64,000 nt of DNA, taken from NCBI GenBank assembly GCA_006503535.1, contig QYRS01000010.1, forward strand, positions 682,001-746,000, in the 5' to 3' direction. Below the pieces are notes generated by a model. That model saw nothing but the letters and a program-made list of their open reading frames with translations, made no database searches and was not told the DNA's origin. Origin of the DNA: Arthrinium phaeospermum (lineage: Eukaryota > Ascomycota > Sordariomycetes > Amphisphaeriales > Apiosporaceae). Shown here in pieces: positions 48,596 through 60,577 of this stretch; the first letter of the stretch is position 1, and every line of letters begins with the position of its first letter. Position numbers and translations under genes: made by a program.

Positions 48596-49372
48596 ATGAA
48601 GATGCAAATTGCACCTGTGGCGGGGCTCGTCGCCGCTGCCAACGCCTGGGCTGCTCCTGCCGGCACCGGCGGTACTGCCTACACCACTCTCGTTACTACC
48701 GAATACACCACCTACTGCCCGGAGCCCACCACGTTCGCGTACAAGAACGTGACATACACGGTCACCTCCCCCACCACTCTCACCATCACCAGTAAGTCGT
48801 CGATAGTGGCTGGCCCTCTTCTTACTCGTTTCAAGTAACTAACCAGCTTCCTCTCAGACTGCCCTTGCACCATCAGTGTAAGCCAGCCCCCGCCAGTGAC
48901 GACTACGTCGTACTGCCCGCCTGTCACGTACCCTATCGGTACGGGCAAGCCTCCTGTGCCTACCTACCCGGGACAGCCTCCTGTGCCCACCTACCCCGGG
49001 CAGCCTCCTGTGCCTACCTACCCCGGCAAGCCTCCAGTGCCCCCTGTGCCCACCTACGGCAACAGCAGTGTCGTGGTTCCTCCCCCGAGCACTGTTGTTC
49101 CTCCTCCTGCTCCTGGCACCACGGGTTACTACACTACCATCACGTATACGCCTGCTCCCAGCACCTACCTGCCGGGAACCTCGGCCATCCCCGGTCCCGG
49201 TGCCCCCGGCGCTCCCAGCACTCCTGGTGCCCCCGGCGCTCCCGGTGTTCCTACCAACACGCCCATCGCGCCAACTGCCACAAGCCCTCCTACGATCCCT
49301 ACTGCCGGCGCTGCAAAGGCCGGCACTGTGGGCGCCTTGCTGGCCGTCGCCGGACTGGCGATTGCTTTGTAA
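48596..49372 (+). CDS. GPI-anchored cell wall protein, CCG-6-like
   Basis: Exons 48596-48791 and 48858-49372 (66-base intron, GTAAGT...CTCTCAG, phase 1) give about 236 residues. A signal peptide (MKMQIAPVAGLVAAANAWA) is followed by the compact module TEYTTYCPEPTTFAY and TYTVTSPTTLTITNCPCTIS, which is the hallmark of ascomycete clock-controlled protein 6-type wall proteins. Then come PPVPTYPGQ repeats, Ser/Thr/Pro/Gly-rich linkers such as GPGAPGAPSTPGAP, and a GPI signal with a hydrophobic C-terminus (GALLAVAGLAIAL, probable omega site in TAGAAKAG). It should be a heavily O-glycosylated, wall-linked protein. Splicing is required: without it the first frame stops in the intron. Confidence 0.88.
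48950..49057 (+). repeat. 27-base tandem repeat (PPVPTYPGQ)
   Basis: Three near-identical 27-base units, 48950-48976, 48977-49003 and 49004-49030, then a degenerate fourth. Each encodes PPVPTYPGQ or PPVPTYPGK. Differences are synonymous (CCT/CCC, GGA/GGG), as expected of a young, expandable array in a wall protein. Confidence 0.9.
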
Positions 49373-52292
49373 AGCGTCGGCGGAATTGCCCTTTGAAAAG
49401 CCCTCCGTATGGAAATTCTGATACTTGGCGGGAGATGACGACCACACATCATGTTTGGATTTGACGCATTTTACGGAAACGTTTCTATACCCTCTTTGAA
49501 CCAAGGCGTAAGCAACTCGGGAGCTTGGTACTTTTTTACGGTGTTACGATGATATCCGGTAACGATGTCCTCTTTGGGATGATACACCGACGAGACAGCA
49601 GGTTATTTTTTGGCGGGATTCTTTCGGCATTTTGTGGTGCATAGGAGTTGTTCGCCTGGGGAGAAGAAAGGCACATAACTAATACGGGATACCCAATTAC
49701 GCTCTCTTGATATTTGCATACAGCTCAAGCCAAACTGAGCGACCAAAATATAATACACCTAATAGACTATCTAATCATCCGGTCCGCCTGTTCTTTTGCT
49801 TGCCTACCTACACAATCCAGCTGAAATCCGCTCCCTCGTCTCTCTCACTCGCTCTTTCCCTCTTTCCTCTCTTCTACACTGTGATCTTGCAGATATCAAT
49901 GCCTGTCAATCAGGTCACTACTATAGTGGGTAGAAAATCCTGGGCATTTCGGCATCCAATAGGCTTACTGGGCCAAGAGACCGGGACCCCTTGTAAAACT
50001 CAATTGGCGAGTATATATTGAATGCAATGTGGGTGTGAATCAATCCCAGCCTTCTCTGCTGTTGCTGCCGCTGCCGACTCTTATCTACGCTGGCCGATCT
50101 TCACGTTCCATCCCCCAAAACGAAGCAGCAGATCATCCTCGTTGGTCCAGCATAGGAAGCTTTGCCAACTCACCCGCTCACCCGCTCACCCGCTCATACC
50201 CTCCCTCGCCTCTATTCCTCTCTTTTCCCCCTCAAAGCAACCAACTACCGTCACAGGCGACAGCTCACAGCTTAGCAGCATGCAGAGGGACGGCTGGGCG
50301 CGTGGGAAACGGGGGAGGTAGAATGCAACGGTAGTTCAACCCCCCTTCTTATCAGTAGCCCGTCCCCCCTGCCCCTGCTCCCCTACCTAGCCTAGCAAAT
50401 AAGCTTTCAAGCTACTTGAGAGAGACACGGTTTCCCCCCTTGTGGATCGCCTGCCATGTGTGAAAGCTCGTGTTCCCATGCCATTCCAACCAGAAGAAGG
50501 AAGTGTTTGGGTGTTTGGGGGGAAATAGGGAAGAATGCCAGCCCGATGAGGAGGTCTCTTTGGTGCGGGGCAGCCCAGCAGAAAGGGACGAGCATCCGAG
50601 GCAGGTGGTAAAAAAGACCCTGGACAGACTTGACAGGGGTAGCTGCCCCCGTCGTATTGCGGAAATGCAGAGAATCAATATAACGTATACTTTCCCCTCT
50701 CTGCGCCAATTGGCCCAAGCAGTTGATCTTACGATCTCTCCGCACGCTGCTCATCATCCACCGCGGATAACGACGGGGACGGAGAAGGGCTCGAGCTGCC
50801 TTGGATATAGATTGATCATCGAACAGCGATCTTCTTGGGTTGAATCCGAATTGAGGTATAAGCCAAGCTAAGCCAAGACAGCGGCGTACTAAAAGGATCA
50901 CGCCTGTTGAGAGGGGTGCTGAAAAGCTTGACGTTCGAAGCAGCTGACTGCCTATGTACCTAGGTTAACGTAATCGCAAGCTTACAAGAGCAGGCAGGAG
51001 AAAGCTAAAGGCAACCATGTTGGATCATTGGTTGGTAGCCAAGGTAGGAATCAGAGAGGAAGGGGCAGAGAAGAAAAAAAAAGGCCTCAATACGAACAAT
51101 CTCCCGTCATCACATCATTGACCGGGGGGTTGGTTGTGTTGGGGTTCCATTGGAACGAACCGCCAGCGGGACTATCGGATAGACGGTCGAGACAGGACAG
51201 GGGTGGTTGTTACCAGGTCACAAAACAAAGCGAAGAGCACATCAAGCAGACTCATTGAACCGAAGAGGAGCTCCATGACAGTTAGAGGGGGGCAGCAAGG
51301 TAGTATAATATTCGGGCCAGTTATGACTGTTGTGCATTTCGTTGTTCCATTAGAAGCAGGAGTCCGCCCCTCCCTTCCCTTGGTTGTACACACCATCACC
51401 ACATACCTGCCGGGCAGCTAAACAAAATGATATGACAAAGTGAAAAGAGTGAGAAATCACCGCTCGCTCCTCACGCAAATTATTGACCATTTTCGACTAG
51501 GCAACCCTGCAGGGAAAAACACTCTCACATCCTCGCGGGCTGGTGCGGCTCACTCTGAGATGGTGCCTAAGGAGGCATGTATACTGGCAGGTAGGAATGT
51601 GGTAGGTAAGGAGAGACTGACTGACACGCTGGTCTGGCCCCCAACCAACGATTGCCTCGCATGCAAGCACACATACGATGCCCAATCCAGGAAGGAGTTC
51701 CTTGCTTGCTGCTCTAGATTGTATGTACTTGCTGTCCCTTGCTGCTTCCGGATCAGGAATCGCGACTTGGCCAAAGGCAAGGTACGCTGTTAGGTACGAA
51801 ATGTTAGATGCCTGAGGAAACCTCCTTGGATACGTAGCAGAGATAGAGCAGCCGATGAACTCCAGCAACAGTGGAGCTCTTTTCGCTGGACAATTTATCA
51901 CATCCAATGTGCTATCAGTGGATGTTTAATATCCTTTGCTGCTTAGATAGGACAAAGCAGTCTTCGGAAAAGCAAGCGAATTCGCCAGTGCTGCCTAGAT
52001 AGCGAGGGCCCCGACACGTCACTCTTGCAGTCACTTGACTTCGAGAGTAGCCCCCATGATCTTTGCCCGACCAGCAGAGGATCATCAGTCTGACTACGTT
52101 GAGTTTGTTGCTAGCACAGTCAGACACTCCGGCAGTCCGTTGCTTGTTCATGCCAGGGTCCTCATCGAAAATATGGTTTATAGCCAATTCCTTGCAATTA
52201 GAACCTCGTGATATCATTATAGTCATCTCTCATGTCGCCACGTGCTGATGGAACTCCTATCTTTCTTCTTCACTTCGCAAAATGATGCCCGA
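49373..52292. other. Convergent intergenic region, no gene supported
   Basis: About 2.9 kb between the wall-protein gene and the 3' end of APC8. A short ACCCGCTC tandem repeat lies at about 50170-50197. Several frames up to 164 codons exist but none has recognisable motifs. Confidence 0.45.
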
Positions 52293-54440
52293 TCAACCGT
52301 CTTCGTCGAGGCCAGTTGCATCCATACGAGACCTGACTTCTCGGATCAGGGCCTTCGCCTCCTCGACCTCTACTCCATCCTGGCACAGCTCATTCGCCAG
52401 GCGGTTCGCAGTCGTGAAATCCTCGGTGCGCATCGCGTGTCTGGCGAGCCACATGCGTGCCTTTGACGTCGCAGCAGTAACACCTGTGCCCTCTCTGCTA
52501 CTTCCAGCTCCTTCCCTACCATCGCCGTCCTCGTCGGACCCCTCATCATTATGAATCACAATGCTCTCTCCCACATTATCCCCAGATGCGCCTTCTTCCT
52601 GCGCAACACACATTTCCATGTACGCCTTGGCGTCGTCGCTTTGCTGCAGGCTTTCGTACATCATCGCGACCTGCAAGAGAATCTCGGGGTCCATATGAGC
52701 GCCACGTAGGCTCATTGGCCCGCTCCCGTTACTGCCAAAGCTGCTCCCCGTATCGTAGTAGCTCTCAGCAAGCAGCGCACGTTTAAGCGCCTTGATACCG
52801 TCCAGATGCCTATCCATGCGCTGTAGACATGAGCCCACCGCCATCCACATCTTTCCATCCCATGGCCGTAGACCGGCTGCCTTTTTGTAGTACCATAAAG
52901 CATACGCATGCATCTCAAGGACCTCGTACGTCTGGCCCAGACCATACCACGCACGGTAGTCGCGTCTGTTCACGTCGACAGCTCGCCTGTATGACTCGAT
53001 AGCCGCATGTGTATTTTTCAGCTCAACGTACTCATGGCCCATGAGAGTCCAAGCCGAGAGACAAGACCGATCAAGGGTAAGCGCACGGCGGAAATATTGC
53101 ACAGCCTTCTCGTGCAAGGACAGCAGCGAGTAATAATTCCCAATAACTACGCATGACTCGGGACGGAACTTGTCGATGCCGGAGCATAAATGTGCGAGGA
53201 ATGCGAGTTTGGGCCTTGAATTCATTACATATAGGATGTTAGAGTAATGGTCCAAGGAGTCGAGCCGGTGGGGGTGCAGTGACAACAGTCGGCTAAAGTG
53301 CTGCTCGGCTGCAACAAGGTCCTTCGCGTGGTATGACAGGAGGGCATCGCAGGTCAGTAGGAATGATGAGGTAGGGAATATGCCTAGAAGCGCATCCAAC
53401 GAGTTGGCGAGGTTGTTATCATGTTGGTAGAGCTCCAGTGAAGTATGGATGTGGAACATGAAAGAGACGATATTCTGCGGTAATCTTGGCATCAAGCGGT
53501 TGAGCTAAACTTCAGTCAGCAAGTATACTACGTCGCCAAGACACTGGGTCAACTTACATCTTCGACCCGGGATATCAGGGACGTCATCTCGAGCCAGCAA
53601 CCCCAATTCATAGGGAAAAGGTGCACGCTCCTTCCCAGCCAGTACATTGCAAGCTCCTCGTTCTTTTGCCTCGCAAGCACCATACCATACCTGTGTCTCG
53701 GTTAGCATCTGGCAACAGTACAAGCCGGTTCTGAGTCTTACAGGTACTCTAGCCATCCTTGGCTATCAGCATCTTCGCCGTCGTCGGTCTTGCGTGCATC
53801 GAACCAGGCCTCCAAATACCGGCTGATCGGCAGCAACTGCTTGTTGACGCACGCACCGAGATCTTGGGGGCCCATGACCATCTCGGAATCCTCATCTTTC
53901 CTCTTCTCTCCAGATAGGAATTTGGCATATAAGGCGAGGAACAAGCTTCGCTGACTGATTTGTGGTAGAGCCGGTGCGTTAGGTGACCTTGCGCTTGACG
54001 CAGGAGCCTTCCCTTTGCCTTTTCCCTTGGGCGTCGAAGCTTCTTTCGTAGAGACGATGTTGGCTATCGTCGAGTCGGGTAGGAAGACAGCTGCACATCG
54101 GTCAAACTCGCGACAGTCGAAGAGCGACTTCGCCAGGAGGTATTTGTTGATCTCCCGTGCCTCCATAACAGCCTCATCGGGTTCTGTGTTCTGGGCCAGG
54201 ACTATGGCTGGGTAACCTCCATTGTTGGGATCGTCGAACCCAGTCTCGGGTTCGGGAATGGCGTTCAATAATTCGGCAGCCCTGTTGGTGACGAATTGTT
54301 GGTATGTCAACGAAGCAAGCTAGGCGGAGAGATCATCCTCACCATTTGGAGGATTGGTACAAGCACCTCTCAGAGCACTTGACGACTGCTTCTTGAAGGG
54401 CGCTTCGGAGCTGGACGGTCTCGCGCTCGTTCAGGGCCAT
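52293..54440 (-). CDS. APC8: Anaphase-promoting complex subunit 8 (Cdc23)
   Basis: Exons 54440-54343, 54281-53742, 53690-53558 and 53504-52293 give about 660 residues. Apc8/Cdc23 is a TPR scaffold of the APC/C ubiquitin ligase, which controls exit from mitosis. The N-terminus (TVQLRSALQEAVVKCSERCLYQSSKWAAELLN) is family-typical. Later come YGMVLARQKNEELAMYWLGRSVHLFPMNWGCWLE, then TPR units such as AVQYFRRALTLDRSCLSAWTLMGHEYVELKNTHAAIESYRRAVDVN and YRAWYGLGQTYEVLEMHAYALWYYKKAAGLRP. An insert with GKGKGKAP near residue 115 and an acidic segment near residue 590 are lineage-specific. All introns are GT-AG and the frame is kept across each. Confidence 0.95.
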
Positions 54441-55352
54441 GGTGAGCGGGGCCCCGTCTGCATGGGGGTCGTCCTCGTTCTTGTTCGCGCGCAGGTTGCT
54501 CTCGGCGACTACCTTGTCCGTCCGTATCTGCAGTATAGATATTCGGTATTGTCGGAGGCTGACGTCAATGCGGGCTGGTGTACCTTGCGACCAAGAGCTC
54601 AAGTCTTTGGCGCGGTCTTGGGGCGCGTAACTTGGTAATTGCGCTTTATTGGGTGCGGTAGTTCGCGATCTGCCTAGCTTCAAGGTTTGTTCCTGAATAC
54701 CTCCTAAACTAACGGATAAGGTACATGATTGTAGGGGTTGGATCCATCAATTGGAGTGAACATCAATTGGAGCTGAATGACAACCCGCGAACAGCTCGGG
54801 ACATTCCACTTACCCCACCAAAACAACACCAAGTAAACATCAAGTGTTGGGATTAGATCGGATGGGTTTGATGGAGATTCCAAGGTCCTCTTTCTCACCG
54901 CCCTCCGGAAAAGGCTTATCGGCCACATTCCATGCATAATCGATAAGAGGAAGGAGGGATTATTTGGGCTATCAATGGCTAGCAGTACTCAGGAGGTCTT
55001 ACTGGCACCTTTCTAGACGGCCACTAACTGCATCGGTAATAAATCCAATTCACTCACCCCTGGTTGGTGACAGGCAGTGGCATGGTGGGGTGAAACGGAC
55101 GGGTGAGATGGATAGATTTAATTACACGGCCAATGGACTCGCTCTTTCTTCGAAGAAAGAACTCTCCCTCGTACGTACAAACTTCGTGTGACAGTCAGAC
55201 GCATCGGCGGACCTTTTTAATCCCCATCTCATTACCAATCCTCTTCAATTTCTGGTCAACGTCTTGTTCCTTCGAGCGCCCGGAGAGATCGGAAATTTAA
55301 TAAGACCCCTCCAAGACCCCTCCAAATAAAGATACAGGGACAAGTAGCGACA
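54441..55352. other. Divergent promoter region APC8 / ERG20
   Basis: 912 bases between start codons. A TTTAATAA-like stretch lies at about 55294-55302, about 55 bases before the ERG20 start. The APC8 frame stays open upstream of 54440 to 54683 through non-ATG codons, so an upstream start cannot be excluded, but the conserved family sequence begins at 54440. No other gene. Confidence 0.45.
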
Positions 55353-56557
55353 ATGTCCAAGGCAAAGACCCCTGAGTACACCAAGTTCGAGAATGTCTTC
55401 AAGGACAAGCTCGTCTCGCAGCTTCTCGAGAATGCTCAGAAGTACAACCTGCCAAAGGAGCAGCTCGATTGGCTCAAGAAGGTAAAAAAGAAGAACAAAA
55501 CGACTTTCTGCAGCCAGGCATCGCCTTTTGCAATGCGGTGTAGCCCCTCCTCGTGATCACCACCAACCCCACTGGACGATGTGTCCTCTGTCGCCTCAGC
55601 TTCAACCTCATACTTTATCTAACATGCATACAGGTCCTCGAGGTGAACACTATGGGCGGAAAATGCAACCGTGGCATGTCCGTTCCCGATACCGTGTCAC
55701 TGCTTCTTGGCAAGGAGCTGGATGAGGAGCAGTACTTCATGTCCGCCACCCTTGGCTGGATGATTGAGCTTCTCCAGGCCTTCTTCCTCGTCTCTGACGA
55801 TATCATGGATGGTAGCATCACCCGTCGCGACCAGCCTTGCTGGTACCGCCAGTCCGGCGTGGGCATGATCGCCATCAACGATGCTTTCCTGCTCGAGTCT
55901 GCTATCTACCTTCTCCTGAAGCAGCACTTCAAGACCCACCCTGCTTATATTGACCTGGTCGAGCTATTCCATGAAGTGACCTTCCAGACTGAGCTGGGTC
56001 AGCTGTGTGACCTGCTCACCGCCCCTGAGGACAATGTCAACCTCGACAACTTCAGCATGGAGAAGTACAGCTACATTGTCATCTACAAGACGGCCTACTA
56101 CAGCTTCTACCTTCCCATCGCCGTTGCGCTGCACTACCTCAACATCGCTACGCCCAAGAACTTGAAGCAAGCTCACGACATCTTGATACCCATGGGCGAG
56201 TACTTCCAGGTCCAGGATGACTTCCTGGACTGCTTCGGAACCTATGAGCAGATCGGCAAGCACGGCACTGATATCATGGACAACAAGTGCTCCTGGATTG
56301 TGAACCAGGCTCTCAACAAGGCGACCCCTGAGCAGCGACAGGTCTTGGAGAAACACTACGGCCGCAAGAACAAGGAGGATGAGGCTGTCGTCAAGAAGTT
56401 GTTCGACGAGATGAAGCTGAAGGAGCACTACCAAGAATACGAAGAGAAGCGCGTGGGTGAGATTCGCCAGATGATTGCCAACATCGACACCAGCGACGGC
56501 GTAAACTCCGCCATCTTCGAGGCCTTCTTGGCCAAGATCTACAAGCGCTCCAAGTAA
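55353..56557 (+). CDS. ERG20: Farnesyl diphosphate synthase
   Basis: Exons 55353-55481 and 55634-56557 (152-base intron, phase 0) give about 350 residues, the normal length. It makes farnesyl diphosphate from IPP and DMAPP via geranyl diphosphate, feeding ergosterol, dolichol and protein prenylation. Seen: [18 protein letters not shown], the first Asp-rich motif DDIMD at 98-102 preceded by the FF pair (FFLVSDD) that sets farnesyl chain length, the second motif DDFLD at 238-242, and the basic C-terminus KIYKRSK. The complete set of motifs predicts an active cytosolic enzyme. The single intron at residue 43 is in a low-conservation loop. Confidence 0.97.
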
Positions 56558-56988
56558 AGAGTGGCGAAAAGGGGTTAGCAATCATTCTATAGGTAGAATG
56601 ATTGATCGGATTATCGATCAAGCATAGATATAGATATACCCGGCCATCTGGATGGAATATAAACACAAGTAAAATGGCCTCTGGACCTAATTAATACCTC
56701 AAGATCCAGGTAGTACTCGGGTCCTCACACCATGGAGAGCCCAAGTCAGATACGCGTAATGATGATGACACCTTCGGCTGAGCAAAAGTACCGCCTCACA
56801 GCCCCCCCTGGCGCGCAAGTAGAGGAATACAATCCAGTTCCGAAACAGCCCTCCCGTTATGTCGCACTGATGGCCAACGAGGCTGACGAACGCCCCTGGA
56901 CCCCCTAATAGATTTTCACATGCTTCCATACACCCGGAATTGTAAACCCACTGTCACTCTTGTACTTGAATTTGGGTCTTCAAACTTG
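56558..56988. other. 3' flank of ERG20
   Basis: Contains ATAGATATAGATA-type AT-rich 3' UTR. No gene seen. Confidence 0.45.
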
Positions 56989-57429
56989 ATGGGCTCTTTT
57001 CTTTCGACGCCATCCACGTCCCAACAGGATGGTACTCGAGAAAGTTCATCGGAGACTTCGGCGGATTCCTCGAGACTACCAAATGACTACGTTGGGCCAG
57101 TAGTTGCATGTATATTGTCTTCACAGTGGGTAGACAGTGTAGCAGCCACGCTCGTAACATCCGTGAGCGTGTGCGTCTACGTGAGTTACTCACGGGCCCA
57201 CGTTCTCTATCCTATTGCAAAAAGGCTTATGAGGTTTATATCATCATCTCTGCGATTCTCATATAGTTCAGGCGGGGACAACTTGGCCCTGGCAGAGACG
57301 GCTTGGGACTGGAGCAGCGAACGTCCGGCTTCAATGTCGGACGCAAAAACAGCCTATGAGCAATGGAACAAGATACCCCTTCCGTATTACTCCACGTCTA
57401 ATAGTATATGTATGCAGTGTGAATTGTAG
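56989..57429 (+). CDS. Low-confidence ORF, 146 codons
   Basis: It starts MGSFLSTPSTSQQDGTRESS, with Gly2 and Ser in a position that could allow N-myristoylation. A hydrophobic stretch follows (VDSVAATLVTSVSVCVYVSY), then an unremarkable tail. Inside it is a GTGAGT at about 57181-57186 that looks like a donor, and several CAG acceptors, so the real gene, if any, may be spliced. No family recognised; it may be random. Confidence 0.25.
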   Translation: MGSFLSTPSTSQQDGTRESSSETSADSSRLPNDYVGPVVACILSSQWVDSVAATLVTSVSVCVYVSYSRAHVLYPIAKRLMRFISSSLRFSYSSGGDNLALAETAWDWSSERPASMSDAKTAYEQWNKIPLPYYSTSNSICMQCEL

Positions 57430-59577
57430 TGTGAAAGGGGTGGCAACCAACAGTAGATGTACCTGCATGTCCTCATTCCCGATGTAGCATCAACGTGACC
57501 CAATTCCAACCATTTACATTCGCTCAGAGGAGAAGCGGGCAACTCAGAAGATGGAAACGGGACGACTGGTTACCCTGGATTCGAGACCTCGAGCTCGATA
57601 GTCATTTGAATTGTAAATGAATAGTATATTGGCATGATTAGAAACCCACGCTTCCCACCAGCATGCCCCCAAAGCTAGGGACAAAGGGGTTCAATGGAGC
57701 TTACATCCCATGTCGAACCAACCCTATTGGCCTCCAAAGCTGAGTTGCTCTATTATACCATGGGAATTTTCTTTTAGTCTTGCCATTCTCGAGCCTCGAC
57801 TGTCATCAAAGGATGATGAGCTGTATGTTGTTCAGGGTACTGTCGAGGGATGGCCCCCAACTTGTCCCTCCCGGTAATGAAGTTTGATCAGCTCATTCGT
57901 AACAAAACAGAGGAGTGCTCGACATCGATTTATGTGATCAAAGAATGGAGGCAGACCTCGATCGGACCTGGATTCGAGAGGAACACTTGAACATGCACAG
58001 ATGTAGTAGGAAGTTGTAAGGTGTTTCTTGACAGCTGAGCTACCATATAATCGCTACTCATACGCGCGTATCCAAAGACGCCCGAATTGGAGGTTTCCAG
58101 GCCAAGTTCATGGGACCGAGTTCGCTGTGGGTGATTTCAAAGCAATATCGGAATGTCGTCTGGAACCAAACCGATTGGCCACCAACGGATATGGCTTCAG
58201 GGGTCCGTCTCCCTTGTTGTTCAGGACTGCGAGGCCACATGACATTGGAAATGCTAGGGATGGCGAGCATTTTGACCGAATCCCGTCATCATCCTCATCC
58301 GTAGTTCTACTGTTGGTCAAGATTATCTTTTTATGCTAGTCACAGTCTTGTAGCCATCTGCTCTTCCAGCCGAGCTGCGGCCAGTGTTCTGCGCGAACTT
58401 GATCATCAATACTTAGTCTCTCCTCAAATATTATGGACTGTGCCATCTACTTTGTTATACTTGGTCGTTTGAATACCAAGTGCCGTTCCTCTCCTTTTCT
58501 CCTGCGACCTGTGTTTTGGTATTACACGCATCAGAAGCAGGTAGTATCTTTCAATACTACTACAACGGCTGTGTGGATGCTTTTATACCAGCCCGAAAAC
58601 CCCATTAGCCGATTACGGCGTTATATATACCCTTAGGGGGGAGGCGCCAGAATCCCGGTAACGACGGTGCAAGCGGTGGGCCTGTAAGTTCGTATTGGTC
58701 GGCATGCGCGTGACACTACTTGCACATGCATAATCCATGGCGCTGGCGGCCTGCACGGCGTGTCACAGCATGGGCTAGAAGGTGGTTGCGTTCGCGATCC
58801 GTAGGGGCCTTCCGGCTCGTCCGCATACGCGGCTTTTGCGCAGGGCAGACAATCAGACAGACAGACGAACAGGCACAAGTCGCAAAGAAAGATGGCTGGC
58901 TCGGTGCAGTGGCCCCTGACTCAGGGTGGCGAGGCTATGTGAGATCTCGGGTTATTCAGGATTTCCCCCTTCCTTGAGTCATCGCAAAAGGGCGGTCAGC
59001 CCAAGAGGAAAAAAAAAAAAGAATTGTCGCGGGCTACACACTTCTATCTACTACAGCCTCGGTGCGCCGGGAAATGTGTCGCCGTCGCTCCAAGGCTGAC
59101 TAGTGTCTTACACCAGTGGAATCTTCCCCTTGCCGTGGGATTGTATGCATGTAACAGTCCCGGCATGTGAACAATATCAACATCCAGAACCCGTAGGTTG
59201 GCCGCCACCCCTCCCTGCGGTGAACTGCAGACAACCGTTAGCCCTTGCTTCTTAGCTTCAGGAGCCGAAGGAGGATCCGGCGATAAGCGGGGTGACAGAC
59301 TTCAGGGCGTGGCGCTGTGCCTTGCATTCGGTCGCTATCGCCTTGATTGGTCCTGGACAGGGTGCGGGCAGGTCGCCAGAACCGAACGGAAAAGCAGGGT
59401 GGCCGGCATTCTCCTCAATCCAACGGACCCCGCCTGGGATGAGGCGGAGAGGGTGGTCATCATCTGGGATAGTTGATGAAACCCGATGACTGATTTGTCT
59501 ATGATATATTACATATATACTCGTACATATGAGGTTGCCTACAAACATGGATAATGCGGTTCGTAGTTAGTAGTGAT
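57430..59577. other. Gene-poor DNA
   Basis: No recognisable genes; short frames only. A 12-base A run lies at about 59010-59021. TATATATACCC near 58622 may be a chance match. Confidence 0.45.

Positions 59578-59607
<30 letters not shown>
59578..59607. repeat. (AGC)10 microsatellite
   Basis: Ten uninterrupted AGC units in non-coding DNA. Confidence 0.95.
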
Positions 59608-59608
<1 letters not shown>

Positions 59609-59903
59609 TCCCCAACGTCTTGCTTATCTGCTTCGGTCCCGACTTGGGATGCCACTGAGTCGATATTGGGCAAGCAAAAGCAATGGAAAAATTAGGTCAG
59701 ACAAGGCTCGCACTAGACATTGGTGTAAGGCAGGAGGATCTGGCGTGGCTGGTGAAACATGCAAGTTGGACACACTGGATTGGTTGATAGTTCCGAGACC
59801 AGTTGCAGCAAGAAAGAGCAATGTTCGATGAGTGGCCGACATATAGTACCTGATTCAAGATCACAGACACCCTGGTAATAGCAATATGCACATTATGGGA
59901 GTA

Positions 59904-60037
59904 CTAGTAGGCTCAAGCACAGGCCAGCTGGCGAGCCTACTGAATTGGAATTCAGTAGGAATCAAAAGGCTGGAACACCTCAAAACCCTGGAACAGCTCA
60001 ATTTAGGTGCATTTTTAGCTTTTTAAACTTTAACTTT
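59904..60037 (+). repeat. Left terminal inverted repeat
   Basis: Contains nested palindromes: AGTAGGCTC pairs with GAGCCTACT across a GCCAGCTGGC palindrome. Then CCTACTGAATT pairs with AATTCAGTAGG around a GG loop (about 59937-59960). Almost identical to the right repeat in inverse orientation out to about 95 bases, then diverging. Confidence 0.9.
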
Positions 60038-60444
60038 AAATTTTAAAACGGTTTAAAGAGATATATTATTTTTAAAAAAAGGATTAAATAGAGCTTTAAA
60101 AACAGTATTTTTTAATATTTAATTTATTTTTACCTTTATTTTATTTCTATTTTAAATAAATAAAAAGATAAATAATAGGAAAAAAAGAAATATAGTGAGA
60201 AAAGAAGACCCCACTAATAAAGGATGCACGCCTTTTAATTGGTTTAAAAAAGAAGACGCCCCACTAGCTTAAAAATTAAAGCCTTATCATTTTTAAAAAT
60301 AATTTCTTTAAAAGAAATATATAAAAATAAAATAGATATAAAATTTTAAAAAATATATAAAATATAATAAATAAAACTCTTTTAAATAAAGAAAATTATA
60401 AAAAAACTCCCGCTTTTATAACTATTTTTTTAAAGATTTAAAGC

Positions 60445-60577
60445 TCTTTAAAGTTAAAAAGCTAAAAAATACACCTAAAATAAGCTGTTCCAGGGTTTTG
60501 AGGTGTTCCAGCCTTTTGACTCCTACTGAATTCCAATTCAGTAGGCTCGCCAGCTGGCCTGTGCTTGAGCCTACTAG
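60445..60577 (-). repeat. Right terminal inverted repeat
   Basis: Inverse copy of the left repeat, with the same nested palindromes and the same GGCTGGAACACCTC block. It differs by scattered substitutions, mostly transitions. Confidence 0.9.

Larger units (their letters stand above)
59904..60577. mobile_element. Inverted-repeat element with AT-rich core, MITE-like
   Basis: A 674-base unit: terminal inverted repeats of about 130 bases (59904-60037 and about 60445-60577) around a roughly 400-base core of very high AT content. The ends read CTAGTAGGCTCAAGCACAGG and the exact inverse. They are flanked on both sides by TA, so a Tc1/mariner-like TA duplication is possible. However, the boundary lies in the palindrome ACTAGT, and the true end could be up to 4 bases off. 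No ORF is present, so it would be non-autonomous. Differences between the two copies are mainly C-to-T changes (GCTCA versus GCTTA, GGTGCA versus GGTGTA), which fits repeat-induced point mutation in a filamentous ascomycete. Confidence 0.8.

Noticed and set aside
48854..49504. 216-codon minus-strand frame opposite the wall protein
   Set aside because: Consists of Arg/Gly/Ser repeats complementary to the proline-rich tract.
50407..50901. 164-codon minus-strand frame
   Set aside because: No recognisable motif; sits in CT-rich intergenic DNA.
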